A stretch of DNA of 64,000 nucleotides from assembly GCF_022048975.1 (NCBI RefSeq), contig NZ_JAKMHX010000019.1, positions 19,079-83,078 on the forward strand. The letters are read 5' to 3'. A program made the position numbers and the translations under genes. Within the stretch, counting starts at the first letter, position 1. Each line of letters opens with the position of its first letter. Positions 18,077-27,802 of this stretch are shown here, in pieces. The stretch comes from Sporosarcina cyprini (lineage in GTDB: Bacteria; Bacillota; Bacilli; Bacillales_A; Planococcaceae). Under the pieces are notes generated by a model. It ran no database searches and was not told the DNA's origin. It worked only from the letters and a program-made list of their open reading frames with translations.

Positions 18077-18991
18077 ATGAAAGAAACAGTCGTCTTAGAC
18101 GAAAAGCAATTAATTGCACAAGAAAAAGCAAATAATCCATCATTATTGAAGACGATATGGCGGGAAATTATACACGATAAAATGGCTTTAGGTTCCTTAA
18201 TATTATTGGCGATCATCCTAATTACAGCTTATTCGTCTCCACTTTTTATTGATGAGGTTGCCAACAAACGGGTGAACTTCTTCAACGTTTGGAAGGCGCC
18301 TTCCGCAGAGCATTGGCTCGGTACCGATGACGGCGGTCGGGATGTATTCGGACAGCTGATGCTTGGTACGAGAAACTCATTTACGATTGGTATTTGTGTA
18401 ACGGTACTGGCGGGATTATTTGGTCTCACATACGGTTTAATTTCAGGATTTTATGGCGGTAAAATTGATAATATCATGATGCGGATTTTAGATTTCCTTA
18501 TGGTTCTTCCTTCCCTTATGTTCATTATCGTATTCGTCACTATTGTCCCTAACTATACAGTATTCACATTTATACTAATTATGGGTGCATTCGCCTGGTT
18601 CGGAAAAGCAAGGTTGATCCGTGCAAGGGCAATGCAGGAAAGGGAGCTTGATTATATCAATGCTTCCAGGACGATGGGCACACCAAGTTTGAAGATCATG
18701 TTCTTTGAAATGTTCCCTAACTTGAGTTCACTCGTCATCGTTAATATGACACTTACGCTTGCAAGCAATATCGGTTTGGAAACTGGTCTGACATTCCTAG
18801 GTTTTGGATTGCCGACTGGTACGGCGTCGCTCGGAACGCTCATTTCGTACGCACGGACTCCGGATATTGTGCAAAATAAGTGGTGGGTTTGGTTACCTGC
18901 AGCATTACTGATCCTAGTAATGATGTTGTGTATAAATTATGTCGGCCAAGCGGTTAAACGCGCGTCCGATGCAAGGCAAAGATTAGCCTAA
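18077..18991 (+). CDS. oppC: oligopeptide ABC permease OppC
   Basis: A 304-residue permease with an N-terminal cytoplasmic stretch, then about six helices. The sequence HWLGTDDGGRDVFGQLMLGT is the hallmark of DppC/OppC proteins, and the EAA loop is YINASRTMGTPSLKIMF. The ribosome site AAAGGAGGGATAACG is strong. It pairs with OppB in the same transcript. Confidence 0.92.
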   Translation: MKETVVLDEKQLIAQEKANNPSLLKTIWREIIHDKMALGSLILLAIILITAYSSPLFIDEVANKRVNFFNVWKAPSAEHWLGTDDGGRDVFGQLMLGTRNSFTIGICVTVLAGLFGLTYGLISGFYGGKIDNIMMRILDFLMVLPSLMFIIVFVTIVPNYTVFTFILIMGAFAWFGKARLIRARAMQERELDYINASRTMGTPSLKIMFFEMFPNLSSLVIVNMTLTLASNIGLETGLTFLGFGLPTGTASLGTLISYARTPDIVQNKWWVWLPAALLILVMMLCINYVGQAVKRASDARQRLA

Positions 18992-19013
18992 AAAACAAGG
19001 GGAGGTAATACAG

Positions 19014-20846
19014 ATGGCAAAAAAGCAATTTTTGCTACTTGCTAGTCTGATGCTTGTACTCAGCGTATTTTTAGCTGCATGTTCAGGCAAAGACGACGAG
19101 AAAACTGGCGAAAAAGAGCCAGCAAAAGGCAATGACAATGGTTCCGAACAAACTGAAGGAGACGACACGGATGCGGAGGACGCAAGCAAAGGTCTAGATT
19201 TCCCATTCCAAGTTTCCAACAAAGCTGAGCCAATGGAAGACGGAGAAATGACTGTGGCTATGGTTACAGACACTCCGTTTGAAGGTACACTTAACCGTGT
19301 ATTCTATTCTGGCGTATATGACGGTGAAATTTTAAGCTACTTTGACGAAGGCCTATTAGATACTGATGGTGACTATCTAATCACTAACAACGGTGCTGCA
19401 GAGTACGAAATCTCTGATGATAACAAAACGATTACTATCAAAATTAGAGACAACGTGAAATGGCATGATGGCGAGCCAGTTAAAGCTAGCGACTTGCTTT
19501 ATGCATACCAAATTCTTGGCCATCCAGACTACACAGGTACTCGCTACAATTTCATGATTGAAAACGTAGAAGGCATGCCTGCATACCATGCTGGTGAAAC
19601 AAAAGAAATCTCTGGTATTAAAGTTTCTGACGATGAGAAAGAAATTTCTATTACGTACACACAAGCAACTCCATCCCTACTTTCAGGAATCTGGGCAGTT
19701 CCAGTACCTAGACACCATGTCGGCGATCTTATGACAGGTGAAGTAACTATGGAACAGCTTGAGTCTTCTGATAAAATCCGTGTAAACCCAATCGGTTTTG
19801 GTCCTTACAAAGTGGCTAAAATTGTCCCTGGTGAATCAGTTCTTTACGAACGCTATGATGAATACTGGAGAGGGAAACCTGCTCTTAAAACATTGGTACT
19901 TAAAGTTGTAAACTCCGCTTCTATTCTTGAAGCATTGAAAAAAGGCGATGTTGATCTAGCTTCCATCCCTACAGATCAATATGAAAACGCTAAAGGCATC
20001 GATAACATCGAACTTCTAGCTGACGTTGACCTTGCTTACACTTATATCGGTTTCAAGCTTGGTAAGTGGGATAAAGAAAAGAAAGAAAACGTTACAGATC
20101 CAAACTCCAAATTGGCTGACAAGCGTGTACGTCAAGCTATGTGGTATGCAATGGATAACGAAACAGTCGGTAAAGAACTTTACCACGGTCTTCGTTTCCC
20201 TGCGACAACTTTGATCATTCCTGTATTTGAGAACTTCCATGATTCCAGCATTGAAGCACCTTCTTATGATCCTGAAAAAGCGAAAGCTCTTCTTGACGAA
20301 GCAGGCTTTAAAGATGTTGATGGTGATGGATTCCGTGAAGATGCAAACGGTAAAGAATTTGTATTGAACTTCGCTTCCATGTCTGGTGGCGAAATCGCTG
20401 AGCCACTTGCTCAATTCTATATTCAAAACTGGGAAGACGTTGGTATTAAAGTACAACTTACTGACGGCCGTCTACATGAGTTCAACTCCTTCTACGACAT
20501 GGTAGAAGCAGATGATCCGAAAATCGATATCTACCAAGCGGCTTGGGGAACTGGTTCCGATCCAGACCCAGAAGGTCTCTATGGAAGAACAGCAGCATAT
20601 AACTACACTCGTTACACAAGCGAAAAGAACGATGAGCTTCTTAAAGCTGGTACATCTGAAGAAGCATTTGACTCAGAAAAACGTAAAAAAATCTATAAAG
20701 AGTGGCAAGAGTTAATGGTTGAGGATGCACCGGTTGCTCCTACACTATACCGCTACTACCTAATGGGTGTTAACAAGCGTGTTGTTAACTACTCTATCGA
20801 TCCAGGCTCTGACCTAGAATTGTACCAAATGGGTGTAAGTGAATAA
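19014..20846 (+). CDS. oppA: oligopeptide-binding lipoprotein OppA
   Basis: A 610-residue extracellular solute-binding protein of family 5. A lipoprotein signal (MAKKQFLLLASLMLVLSVF followed by LAAC) gives Cys24 as the lipidated residue, then an acidic and Gly/Ser-rich linker. The SBP_bac_5 fold follows, including TITIKIRDNVKWHDGEPVKA and NPIGFGPYKVAKI. Codon use favours highly expressed forms. The ribosome site is AAGGGGAGGTAATACAG. It is the last gene of the cluster, before a terminator; the gene order D-F-B-C-A puts the binding protein last. Confidence 0.92.
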   Translation: MAKKQFLLLASLMLVLSVFLAACSGKDDEKTGEKEPAKGNDNGSEQTEGDDTDAEDASKGLDFPFQVSNKAEPMEDGEMTVAMVTDTPFEGTLNRVFYSGVYDGEILSYFDEGLLDTDGDYLITNNGAAEYEISDDNKTITIKIRDNVKWHDGEPVKASDLLYAYQILGHPDYTGTRYNFMIENVEGMPAYHAGETKEISGIKVSDDEKEISITYTQATPSLLSGIWAVPVPRHHVGDLMTGEVTMEQLESSDKIRVNPIGFGPYKVAKIVPGESVLYERYDEYWRGKPALKTLVLKVVNSASILEALKKGDVDLASIPTDQYENAKGIDNIELLADVDLAYTYIGFKLGKWDKEKKENVTDPNSKLADKRVRQAMWYAMDNETVGKELYHGLRFPATTLIIPVFENFHDSSIEAPSYDPEKAKALLDEAGFKDVDGDGFREDANGKEFVLNFASMSGGEIAEPLAQFYIQNWEDVGIKVQLTDGRLHEFNSFYDMVEADDPKIDIYQAAWGTGSDPDPEGLYGRTAAYNYTRYTSEKNDELLKAGTSEEAFDSEKRKKIYKEWQELMVEDAPVAPTLYRYYLMGVNKRVVNYSIDPGSDLELYQMGVSE

Positions 20847-20883
20847 TAACTGATTCCCAACCTATCTTGAGAATCATTTAAAA

Positions 20884-20920
20884 GCCGCTATCCAGGCAAC
20901 TGGGTAGCGGTTTTTTTATA
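20884..20920 (+). terminator. intrinsic terminator after oppA
   Basis: GCCGCTATCCAG (20884-20895), loop GCAAC region, and CTGGGTAGCGG (20901-20911) form a stem with one G-T pair, followed by TTTTTTTAT. Confidence 0.9.
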
Positions 20921-20938
20921 AAAAAAATTTTTACAGTA

Positions 20939-20967
20939 TTGAAATTTTCTTAAAAATTTGATACAGT
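20939..20967 (+). promoter_or_regulatory. dpp promoter with overlapping CodY box
   Basis: TTGAAA (20939-20944), a 17-bp spacer and TACAGT (20962-20967) form a likely sigma-A promoter. Across it lies AATTTTCTTAAAAAT (20943-20957), which matches the CodY consensus AATTTTCWGAAAATT at 13 of 15 positions. dpp is a classic CodY-repressed operon in B. subtilis, so repression in amino-acid- and GTP-rich conditions is likely here too. Confidence 0.72.
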
Positions 20968-21032
20968 GAAACATACCTACTAATCAATTAATATGATTTA
21001 TAGTGATATTCTGACAGCAGGGGGAATGCAGG

Positions 21033-21857
21033 TTGAAGTTGTATGTTTCGGTAGATATGGAAGGGATTACAGGGTTGCCTGATTACACGTTTGTTGATTC
21101 GAGCAGGCATAATTATGAGCGGGCGCGGCGTATTATGACAGAGGAAGCCAATGCGATCATCCGGGCTGCTGTTGGGAACGGAGCCAAAGAGGTTCTGGTC
21201 AATGATAGCCATTCGAAGATGAATAATTTATTGGTGGAGGAATTGCATCCAGACGCTGATTTAATTACTGGGGATTTGAAAGCGCTTTCGATGGTGCAGA
21301 GTTTGGATGAGACATTTGACGGTGCGATTTTTGCAGGCTACCATGCACGGGCTGGACAACCGGGTGTCATGAGCCATTCGATGACGTTTGGCGTTCGCAA
21401 TATGTATATCAATGATGTTGCGATTGGGGAGCTCGGATTGAATGCATATGTGGCAGGGCATTTTGGCGTACCGGTCATCCTCGTTGCGGGAGATGATTGT
21501 GCATGCCGGGAAGCCGAAGCACTTATTCCAGGTGTAGTAACGGCTGCCGTCAAGCAGTCCATCAGCCGCTCGGCAGTAAAGACGCTGCATCCGACGAAGG
21601 CACGTGCATTGTTGGAGGAGAAGACAGCGGAGGCAATTGGAAAACGATCGTCTATTCAGCCGCTTGTTCCACCGAAGCAGCCGACTTTGCGCATTGAGTT
21701 TACGAATTACGGACAGGCGGAATGGGCTGCATTGATGCCAGGCTGTGAGATTGAACCGGGAACAACCGTTGTGAAGTTTGAAGCCAAGGACATTTTGGAG
21801 GCGTATCGCGCAATGCTAGTCATGGTGGAACTGGCCATGCAAACCAAGTTCTGTTAA
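21033..21857 (+). CDS. dppA: D-aminopeptidase DppA (peptidase family M55)
   Basis: This 274-residue enzyme starts MKLYVSVDMEGITGL, the metal-binding D-x-E-G of M55 D-aminopeptidases, and has VNDSHSKMNNLL, FAGYHARAGQPGVMSHS with the conserved histidines, and VAGDDCACREAEAL. It releases N-terminal D-amino acids from peptides such as D-Ala-D-Ala. The TTG start at 21033 follows AGGGGG at the right distance. It is first in dpp-ykf, where wall-derived peptides are the likely substrates. Confidence 0.93.
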   Translation: MKLYVSVDMEGITGLPDYTFVDSSRHNYERARRIMTEEANAIIRAAVGNGAKEVLVNDSHSKMNNLLVEELHPDADLITGDLKALSMVQSLDETFDGAIFAGYHARAGQPGVMSHSMTFGVRNMYINDVAIGELGLNAYVAGHFGVPVILVAGDDCACREAEALIPGVVTAAVKQSISRSAVKTLHPTKARALLEEKTAEAIGKRSSIQPLVPPKQPTLRIEFTNYGQAEWAALMPGCEIEPGTTVVKFEAKDILEAYRAMLVMVELAMQTKFC

Positions 21858-21870
21858 GGGGGAATGCCGC

Positions 21871-22806
21871 ATGGCCATTTACATAGTGAAACGATTCTTC
21901 ATGATGATTGCGACCATCCTCATCATTGCGACATTGACGTTTTTCTTAATGCATTCAATTCCTGGTTCGCCATTTGATGAAGAACGGACATCGAATCCGA
22001 CCATCCAAGCGAACTTGGAGAAGTATTATAAATTAGACCAACCGACGCATATTCAGTATCTCTACTATTTAAAAGCGATCGTGACATTTGATTTCGGTCC
22101 TTCGATCAAGAAACCGAATGAGTCCGTCAATACACAGCTGGCCCGGGGATTCCCGATTTCTTTTGAACTGGGGATGGTGACGATACTCGTCGCCGTGCTG
22201 TCCGGAATCACATTAGGAACATTTGCCGCATTACGGCATAACGGCATTATTGATTATGGAGCGATGACATTCGCAGTCATCGGGATATCCGTACCAAATT
22301 TTGTATTAGCGACTCTTTTAATTCAGCAATTTGCAGTTAATTTACAGTGGCTGCCCCCAGCGACTTGGAGCAGTCCGAAGCATATGATATTACCGACATT
22401 GGCGCTGGCCACGGGCCCAACCGCCATTATCGCGAGGCTGACCCGGTCCAGTATGCTGGAAGTGCTGACGCAAGATTATATGAAAATGGCCCGCGCGAAA
22501 GGGTTGTCACCGTTTCGTATCGTATTCCGTCACGCCTTGCGCAATGCGCTTATGCCGATTGTCACGATCATGGGAACGATGCTTGCGGGCATTTTGACAG
22601 GAACATTTGTCATCGAGCGGATTTTCGCCATTCCGGGGATGGGGAAGTACTTCGTTGAAAGTATCAATAACCGTGATTATCCTGTCATTATGGGTTCGAC
22701 GGTCTTCTATAGTGCCTTTCTCGTATTCATGCTCTTCCTCGTCGATATCGTGTACGGATTTCTGGATCCGCGCATTAAACTTCATCGGAAGGAGGGCGAT
22801 GCCTAA
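21871..22806 (+). CDS. dppB: dipeptide ABC permease DppB
   Basis: A 311-residue permease beginning MAIYIVKRFFMMIATILIIA, with about six helices and the EAA loop YMKMARAKGLSPFRIVFRHA. The ribosome site is AAGGGGG, 13 bp after dppA. Its last base is shared with the first base of dppC (TAATG). It forms the channel with DppC. Confidence 0.93.
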   Translation: MAIYIVKRFFMMIATILIIATLTFFLMHSIPGSPFDEERTSNPTIQANLEKYYKLDQPTHIQYLYYLKAIVTFDFGPSIKKPNESVNTQLARGFPISFELGMVTILVAVLSGITLGTFAALRHNGIIDYGAMTFAVIGISVPNFVLATLLIQQFAVNLQWLPPATWSSPKHMILPTLALATGPTAIIARLTRSSMLEVLTQDYMKMARAKGLSPFRIVFRHALRNALMPIVTIMGTMLAGILTGTFVIERIFAIPGMGKYFVESINNRDYPVIMGSTVFYSAFLVFMLFLVDIVYGFLDPRIKLHRKEGDA

Positions 22807-23741
22807 TGGTCAGCCATCAACCGCCACAAGCACAAGATGATTGGTTCAAACCGGTAGCAAAGGATGCGGAGAAGGCGGAATCAGTTGTCCGCCCTTCGTT
22901 ATCTTATTGGCAAGACGCATGGCGCCGATTACGGCAAAATAAGCTGGCGATGAGCGGGTTATTCTTTCTTGTCTTGCTTGCTCTGTTTGCAATATTTGCG
23001 CCCATGCTATCGCCGCATGATATTACAACGACACAATATGCGAAACAGAATATGCCGCCTTCTTCAGAGCATTGGTTTGGGACAGATGATAAAGGATGGG
23101 ATGTCTTTACCCGTACATGGTACGGCGCCAGGGTTTCTCTCTTTGTCGGGGTAGCAGCGGCCTTAATCGATTTCTTTATCGGCATTATTTATGGAGGCAT
23201 CAGCGGCTATAAAGGCGGCCGTACCGATTCGGTCATGATGCGTATTATTGAAGTGCTTTACGGGCTGCCACACTTACTTGTCGTAATCCTGTTAATGGTC
23301 ATTATGGGTTCAAGTTTGACGACCATTATTGTGGCGCTTACGATTACCGGCTGGGTTGGTATGGCGCGAATTGTCAGGGGACAAGTATTGCAAATTAAAA
23401 ACTATGAATTTGTCACAGCTTCCAAGTCGTTTGGAGCCAGGACGCCGCGGATTATACGGCGCAATTTATTGCCGAATACGATGGGGCCGATTATCGTTCA
23501 AATGACTTTGACAGTACCAAGTGCCATCTTCGCGGAAGCGTTCCTCAGTTTCCTCGGACTTGGGATCTCGGCACCGTTCGCGAGCTGGGGCGTCATGGCG
23601 AACGATGCGTTGCCGGTCATTTTGTCCGGTCACTGGTGGAGATTATTCTTCCCTGCGTTTTTCATTTCAATGACGATGTTTGCATTTAACGTCCTCGGAG
23701 ACGGTATGCAAGATGCACTCGATCCGAAACTGAGGAGGTGA
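22806..23741 (+). CDS. dppC: dipeptide ABC permease DppC
   Basis: A 311-residue permease with a roughly 45-residue cytoplasmic N-terminus, then about six helices. HWFGTDDKGWDVFTRTWYGA is the DppC/OppC hallmark, and FVTASKSFGARTPRIIRRN is the EAA loop. It starts one base before the dppB stop is complete, so translation is coupled. Its own stop lies inside the dppD ribosome site. Confidence 0.93.
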   Translation: MVSHQPPQAQDDWFKPVAKDAEKAESVVRPSLSYWQDAWRRLRQNKLAMSGLFFLVLLALFAIFAPMLSPHDITTTQYAKQNMPPSSEHWFGTDDKGWDVFTRTWYGARVSLFVGVAAALIDFFIGIIYGGISGYKGGRTDSVMMRIIEVLYGLPHLLVVILLMVIMGSSLTTIIVALTITGWVGMARIVRGQVLQIKNYEFVTASKSFGARTPRIIRRNLLPNTMGPIIVQMTLTVPSAIFAEAFLSFLGLGISAPFASWGVMANDALPVILSGHWWRLFFPAFFISMTMFAFNVLGDGMQDALDPKLRR

Positions 23742-23746
23742 ATGGT

Positions 23747-24868
23747 TTGAATGAACAACAATTGGCGAATGCCAATGCACTTGTGAAAGAGCGACAAGAG
23801 GAAGTACCGTCTTTGCCAAAAGCGGTGATGACAGAGAAAAAAGTGGGACAGAAGCGCAAGCGTCAGCCGGATTATTCCGAAAAGGTGCTAGCTGTAGAGG
23901 ATCTGCATGTTTCATTCAAGACATTCGGCGGTGAGGTCCAAGCGCTTCGTGGTGTTTCGTTTGATTTGTATAAAGGGGAAACGCTTGCTGTGGTCGGAGA
24001 ATCCGGCTGCGGGAAAAGTGTGACGGCTAATACGATTATGGGTTTGATTCCCCAGCCGCCCGGCCGAATCAAAAGCGGGCGGATCTTGTTTAAAAACAAG
24101 GATTTGACGAAGTTGGACAAGGCGGCCATGCGGAAGGTGCAAGGCGTCGATATTTCGATGATATTCCAAGATCCGATGACTGCACTGAATCCCACTTTGA
24201 AAATTGGGGAACAGCTCACAGAAGGATTGCGTACACACCAAAACGTGAGCAAGGCGGAAGCGAGAAAGAAAGCGGTTGAATTGCTGGAAATCGTCGGCAT
24301 TCCAAATCCGGAGGAACGATTGAAGCAATATCCACACCAATTTTCAGGGGGGATGCGGCAACGGATTGTCATTGCAATCGCATTGATCTGTGAACCGGAA
24401 TTGTTAATTGCGGATGAACCGACAACTGCGCTAGACGTAACCATCCAAGCGCAAATCCTCGAATTATTCGATGAGATTCAGGCGAGGACAGGTGTTTCCA
24501 TCATCTTGATCACACATGATCTCGGAGTTGTGGCGAAAATTGCAGATCGGATCGCCGTCATGTATGCCGGTAAAGTTATTGAAATCGGTGATAAACGGGA
24601 AGTGTTCTACTCTCCGCAGCATCCTTATACGAAAGGGCTGCTGGCCTCTGTCCCACGGCTTGACTTGAAAGAGGAGGAGCTGCAGCCGATTGAAGGAACG
24701 CCGCCGGATTTATTTGCACCGCCGATCGGTTGTCCGTTTGCCGCAAGATGTCCGTTCGCTATGGAAGTGTGCGAACGAGTATATCCCGGAACGACAGAGC
24801 TGTCGGAAACGCATAAAGTGGATTGCTGGTTGCAGGATGAACGGGCCAAACATGTTTTTCAAATGTAA
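23747..24868 (+). CDS. dppD: dipeptide ABC importer ATPase DppD
   Basis: A 373-residue ATPase. It carries an extra N-terminal extension of about 45 polar residues before the ATPase core, longer than usual. The core has [49 protein letters not shown] and HDLGV. The C-terminal motif GCPFAARCPFAMEVC is complete. TTG 23747 is favoured, since GAGGAGGT ends about 7 bases upstream; GTG 23738 lies within the ribosome site. YkfD, nine kilobases downstream in this operon, is the likely second ATPase. Confidence 0.92.
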   Translation: MNEQQLANANALVKERQEEVPSLPKAVMTEKKVGQKRKRQPDYSEKVLAVEDLHVSFKTFGGEVQALRGVSFDLYKGETLAVVGESGCGKSVTANTIMGLIPQPPGRIKSGRILFKNKDLTKLDKAAMRKVQGVDISMIFQDPMTALNPTLKIGEQLTEGLRTHQNVSKAEARKKAVELLEIVGIPNPEERLKQYPHQFSGGMRQRIVIAIALICEPELLIADEPTTALDVTIQAQILELFDEIQARTGVSIILITHDLGVVAKIADRIAVMYAGKVIEIGDKREVFYSPQHPYTKGLLASVPRLDLKEEELQPIEGTPPDLFAPPIGCPFAARCPFAMEVCERVYPGTTELSETHKVDCWLQDERAKHVFQM

Positions 24869-24927
24869 TGGTAGTACGCACGAAAGTGCTTGAATATGCT
24901 TAGACATACAAAAGGGGGGCTTTTGAA

Positions 24928-26595
24928 ATGAAAAAGTGGTTAATGTTTTTGGCGATGGCCATGCTTGCGCTTGTTCTGGCGGCTTGTACGGCGAACAAGG
25001 AAGCGGGCAAGGAGCCAGAGAAGACGGATGGAAATACGTCTTCGACAGATGAAGGGAAAGACGGTTCAGGGGAAGAAGCATCTTCTGGCGACAAGGTTTT
25101 GTATTTGAACAACGGGCAAGAGCCGACATCTTTTGACCCATCCATTGGTTTTGATGCGGTGTCATGGAGTGCATTAAATAATATCATGGAAGGTTTAACA
25201 CGTTTGGATGAAAATCACAAAGCCGTGGAAGCAACAGCTGAAAAAATTGATATCTCGGAAGATGGATTAACGTATACATTCCATATCCGTGATAATGCAA
25301 AATGGTCGAATGGAGATCCAGTCGTAGCGGGAGATTTCGTCTTTGCTTGGAAGCATATGTTGGATCAGGAAACAGCTTCACCAGCAGCGTTCCTTGCTTA
25401 TTTCATTGAAGGAGCGGAAGCTTACAACAATGGCGAAGGATCTGCGGACGATATCGCGATCAAAGCTGAAGATGACAAAACATTTGTTGTAAAATTGTCT
25501 GCACCAAACGAAGCATTCTTGAACATTATTACGAATCCAAGTTTCTTCCCGATCAATGAAAAGGTTGCTACGGAAAATCCAGAGTGGCATACGAATGCAG
25601 CTACCTTCGTTGGCAACGGGCCATTCAAATTAACTTCATGGGATCACGATGTCAGCTTCGAATTCGAAAAGAATGAGAACTACTGGGATGCGGATGCTGT
25701 GAAATTGGATAAAGTTCACTGGGCAATGGTCAATGATTCCAACACAGAATATCAAATGTATCAATCTGGAGAGCTAGACTTATCTGGTGTTCCATCTGAA
25801 CTAGCTGAGCAATTGAAAGACAGTGATGAGTTGGTAGTGGAAGACCAAGCAGGTTTGTACTTCTATCGCTTCAATACATCAATGGAGCCATTCACAAATG
25901 CGAAGATCCGCCGTGCATTCGCAATGGCAGTTGACCAAGAAGAAATCGTTCAATACGTAACGAAAAATGGTGAAAAACCAGCACACGGTTTTGTTGCATA
26001 TGGTTTTATCGGTCCAGATGGCAAAGAATTCCGTGATACAGTAGGCGATCTTGTTTCCTATAATCCAGATGAAGCGAAAAAGCTTTTGGAAGAAGGAATG
26101 AAAGAGGAAGGCTATACAGAGCTTCCGAAAGTAACATTGACATACTCTACAAGTGAATCACACCAAAACATTGCGATCGCTCTACAGTCTAAATTCAAGG
26201 AAGTTTTGGGTGCAGACGTTGAATTGCAAAACGTTGAAGCAAAAGTATTCGCTTCAGAACAAAAAGAATTCAAATACCAATTGTCCCGTTCTTCATTCTT
26301 GCATGACTATGCAGATCCTGTGAACGCGCTTGAAAGCTTTATCACAGGTTCTTCTATGAACCGTACGACATGGTCTAATGCTGAGTATGACAAGTTAATC
26401 GAAGATATTAAAAACGAAACAGATGAAAACAAACGATGGGAATTATTGCAGGACGCGGATCGTCTTCTAATGGAAGAAATGCCGGTATTCCCACTATACT
26501 TCTACAACCAGACAACACTTGAAAAACCGGGCGTTTCCGGTATTCTGCGCCACCCAGTCGGCTACCTCGACTTGAAGTACGCGGATAAGAACTAA
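24928..26595 (+). CDS. dppE: dipeptide-binding lipoprotein DppE
   Basis: A 555-residue family 5 solute-binding lipoprotein. The signal MKKWLMFLAMAMLALV then LAAC gives Cys20 as the lipid anchor, followed by a charged linker. Family motifs include TYTFHIRDNAKWSNGDPV and FVGNGPFKLTSWD. In B. subtilis DppE binds dipeptides and murein tripeptides; the ykf enzymes downstream make murein peptides likely here. The ribosome site is AAAGGGGGG. Confidence 0.92.
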   Translation: MKKWLMFLAMAMLALVLAACTANKEAGKEPEKTDGNTSSTDEGKDGSGEEASSGDKVLYLNNGQEPTSFDPSIGFDAVSWSALNNIMEGLTRLDENHKAVEATAEKIDISEDGLTYTFHIRDNAKWSNGDPVVAGDFVFAWKHMLDQETASPAAFLAYFIEGAEAYNNGEGSADDIAIKAEDDKTFVVKLSAPNEAFLNIITNPSFFPINEKVATENPEWHTNAATFVGNGPFKLTSWDHDVSFEFEKNENYWDADAVKLDKVHWAMVNDSNTEYQMYQSGELDLSGVPSELAEQLKDSDELVVEDQAGLYFYRFNTSMEPFTNAKIRRAFAMAVDQEEIVQYVTKNGEKPAHGFVAYGFIGPDGKEFRDTVGDLVSYNPDEAKKLLEEGMKEEGYTELPKVTLTYSTSESHQNIAIALQSKFKEVLGADVELQNVEAKVFASEQKEFKYQLSRSSFLHDYADPVNALESFITGSSMNRTTWSNAEYDKLIEDIKNETDENKRWELLQDADRLLMEEMPVFPLYFYNQTTLEKPGVSGILRHPVGYLDLKYADKN

Positions 26596-26602
26596 TGCAC
26601 AG

Positions 26603-26640
26603 TCGCGGTGTCCGTCATGGCGCCGCGATTTTGCCTTTTT
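26603..26640 (+). terminator. possible intrinsic terminator inside dpp-ykf
   Basis: TCGCGGTG (26603-26610) pairs with CGCCGCGA (26621-26628) with one G-T pair, followed by TTTTGCCTTTTTT. It sits between dppE and ykfA and could reduce, not abolish, read-through. The 278-bp gap otherwise holds no clear gene. Confidence 0.65.
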
Positions 26641-26873
26641 TACTAAGGCTATTGTTGGGGATGGATGGGAATTAAGCTTACTCACTTTACGCGACTTTAT
26701 GTACCGAGAGCAACAATTATAATGCCCGGCTGAATGGTAAGAGTAATCGCTGTACCTCCTGTATTTATTTCCGGGGAAATGTTGTTCGTCGGTCTTTAGA
26801 TCTATGAAAGCAGGAACGGGTAGGAAAACATTCGATTAACAAGTTCATTTGATAGTAAAGCAAAGGAGATGGG

Positions 26874-27800
26874 ATGATGAGAATTCGGCCAGAGAGGCTT
26901 CGGCGAGGAGATTTGGTGGGTATTGTGTCGCCATCTAGTCCGCCCAATCAGGAGAGTCTGCAACGTTCGCTCGCATTTTTGGATCATCTTGGCTTGCGGG
27001 TGAAGTTTGGCAAGCATGTGAATGATGTCTACGGTTATTTGGCAGGGTCGGATGATGATCGCATGGCCGATTTGCAGGATATGTTCGCAGATCCTGAAGT
27101 GAAAGGCATCATTTGCGCAGGCGGTGGATATGGATCCGCTCGGTACACAGATCGTCTGGATCTTCAATTGATCCGCGAAAATCCAAAGGTGTTCTGGGGG
27201 TTCAGCGATATTACGTTCCTCCATACGGCGATAGGCCTGTATTCTGATTTGGTGACTTTCCACGGTCCGATGCTCGCTTCTTGTGTCGGAAAGGATTCAT
27301 TTCATCCGTTGTCTGCAAAAATGTTCGAGCAATTATTCGAGCCGATGGAGCTCCATTATACAGAGGAAATTTCGCCACTGGAGGCACTTCATCCAGGCGT
27401 TGCACAAGGTGAATTGGTTGGCGGCAATCTATCGCTTCTCTCCAATACAATCGGAACAAAGTTTGAAATTGATACGGCTGGCAAATTGCTCTTTATAGAA
27501 GATATCGGTGAAGAACCGTACCGCGTTGATGGTATGCTCAATCAATTGCGCATGGCCGGGAAGCTGTCGGATGCGGCAGGTATTGTTATTGGTGACTTTG
27601 CCGATGCCGAACCGAAAAAGGAGAAACCTTCCCTCTCGCTTGATGAAGTATTCCGCCATTACTTAGGTGGCTTAGGCAAGCCAGTTGTAAAAGGATTCAA
27701 AATCGGTCACTGTGAGCCGCATTTTGCGATTCCGCTCGGCACACTTGCAAAATTGGATGCCGACGCCAAAACATTAACTATTCTTCCGGGGGTGGAATAG
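26874..27800 (+). CDS. ykfA: L,D-carboxypeptidase (peptidase S66), YkfA/LdcA type
   Basis: S66 enzymes remove the terminal D-Ala of murein tetrapeptides. The 308-residue protein has VGIVSPSSPPN at the start and the serine nucleophile region GGGYGSARYTDRLD. Conserved Glu lies in LLFIEDIGEEPYRVDGML, and the histidine in GHCEPHFAIPLG. Start ATG 26874 (or 26877) follows AAAGGAGATGGG. It lies 2 bp before ykfB, as in the B. subtilis ykfABCD cluster. Confidence 0.92.
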   Translation: MMRIRPERLRRGDLVGIVSPSSPPNQESLQRSLAFLDHLGLRVKFGKHVNDVYGYLAGSDDDRMADLQDMFADPEVKGIICAGGGYGSARYTDRLDLQLIRENPKVFWGFSDITFLHTAIGLYSDLVTFHGPMLASCVGKDSFHPLSAKMFEQLFEPMELHYTEEISPLEALHPGVAQGELVGGNLSLLSNTIGTKFEIDTAGKLLFIEDIGEEPYRVDGMLNQLRMAGKLSDAAGIVIGDFADAEPKKEKPSLSLDEVFRHYLGGLGKPVVKGFKIGHCEPHFAIPLGTLAKLDADAKTLTILPGVE

Positions 27801-27802
27801 GC

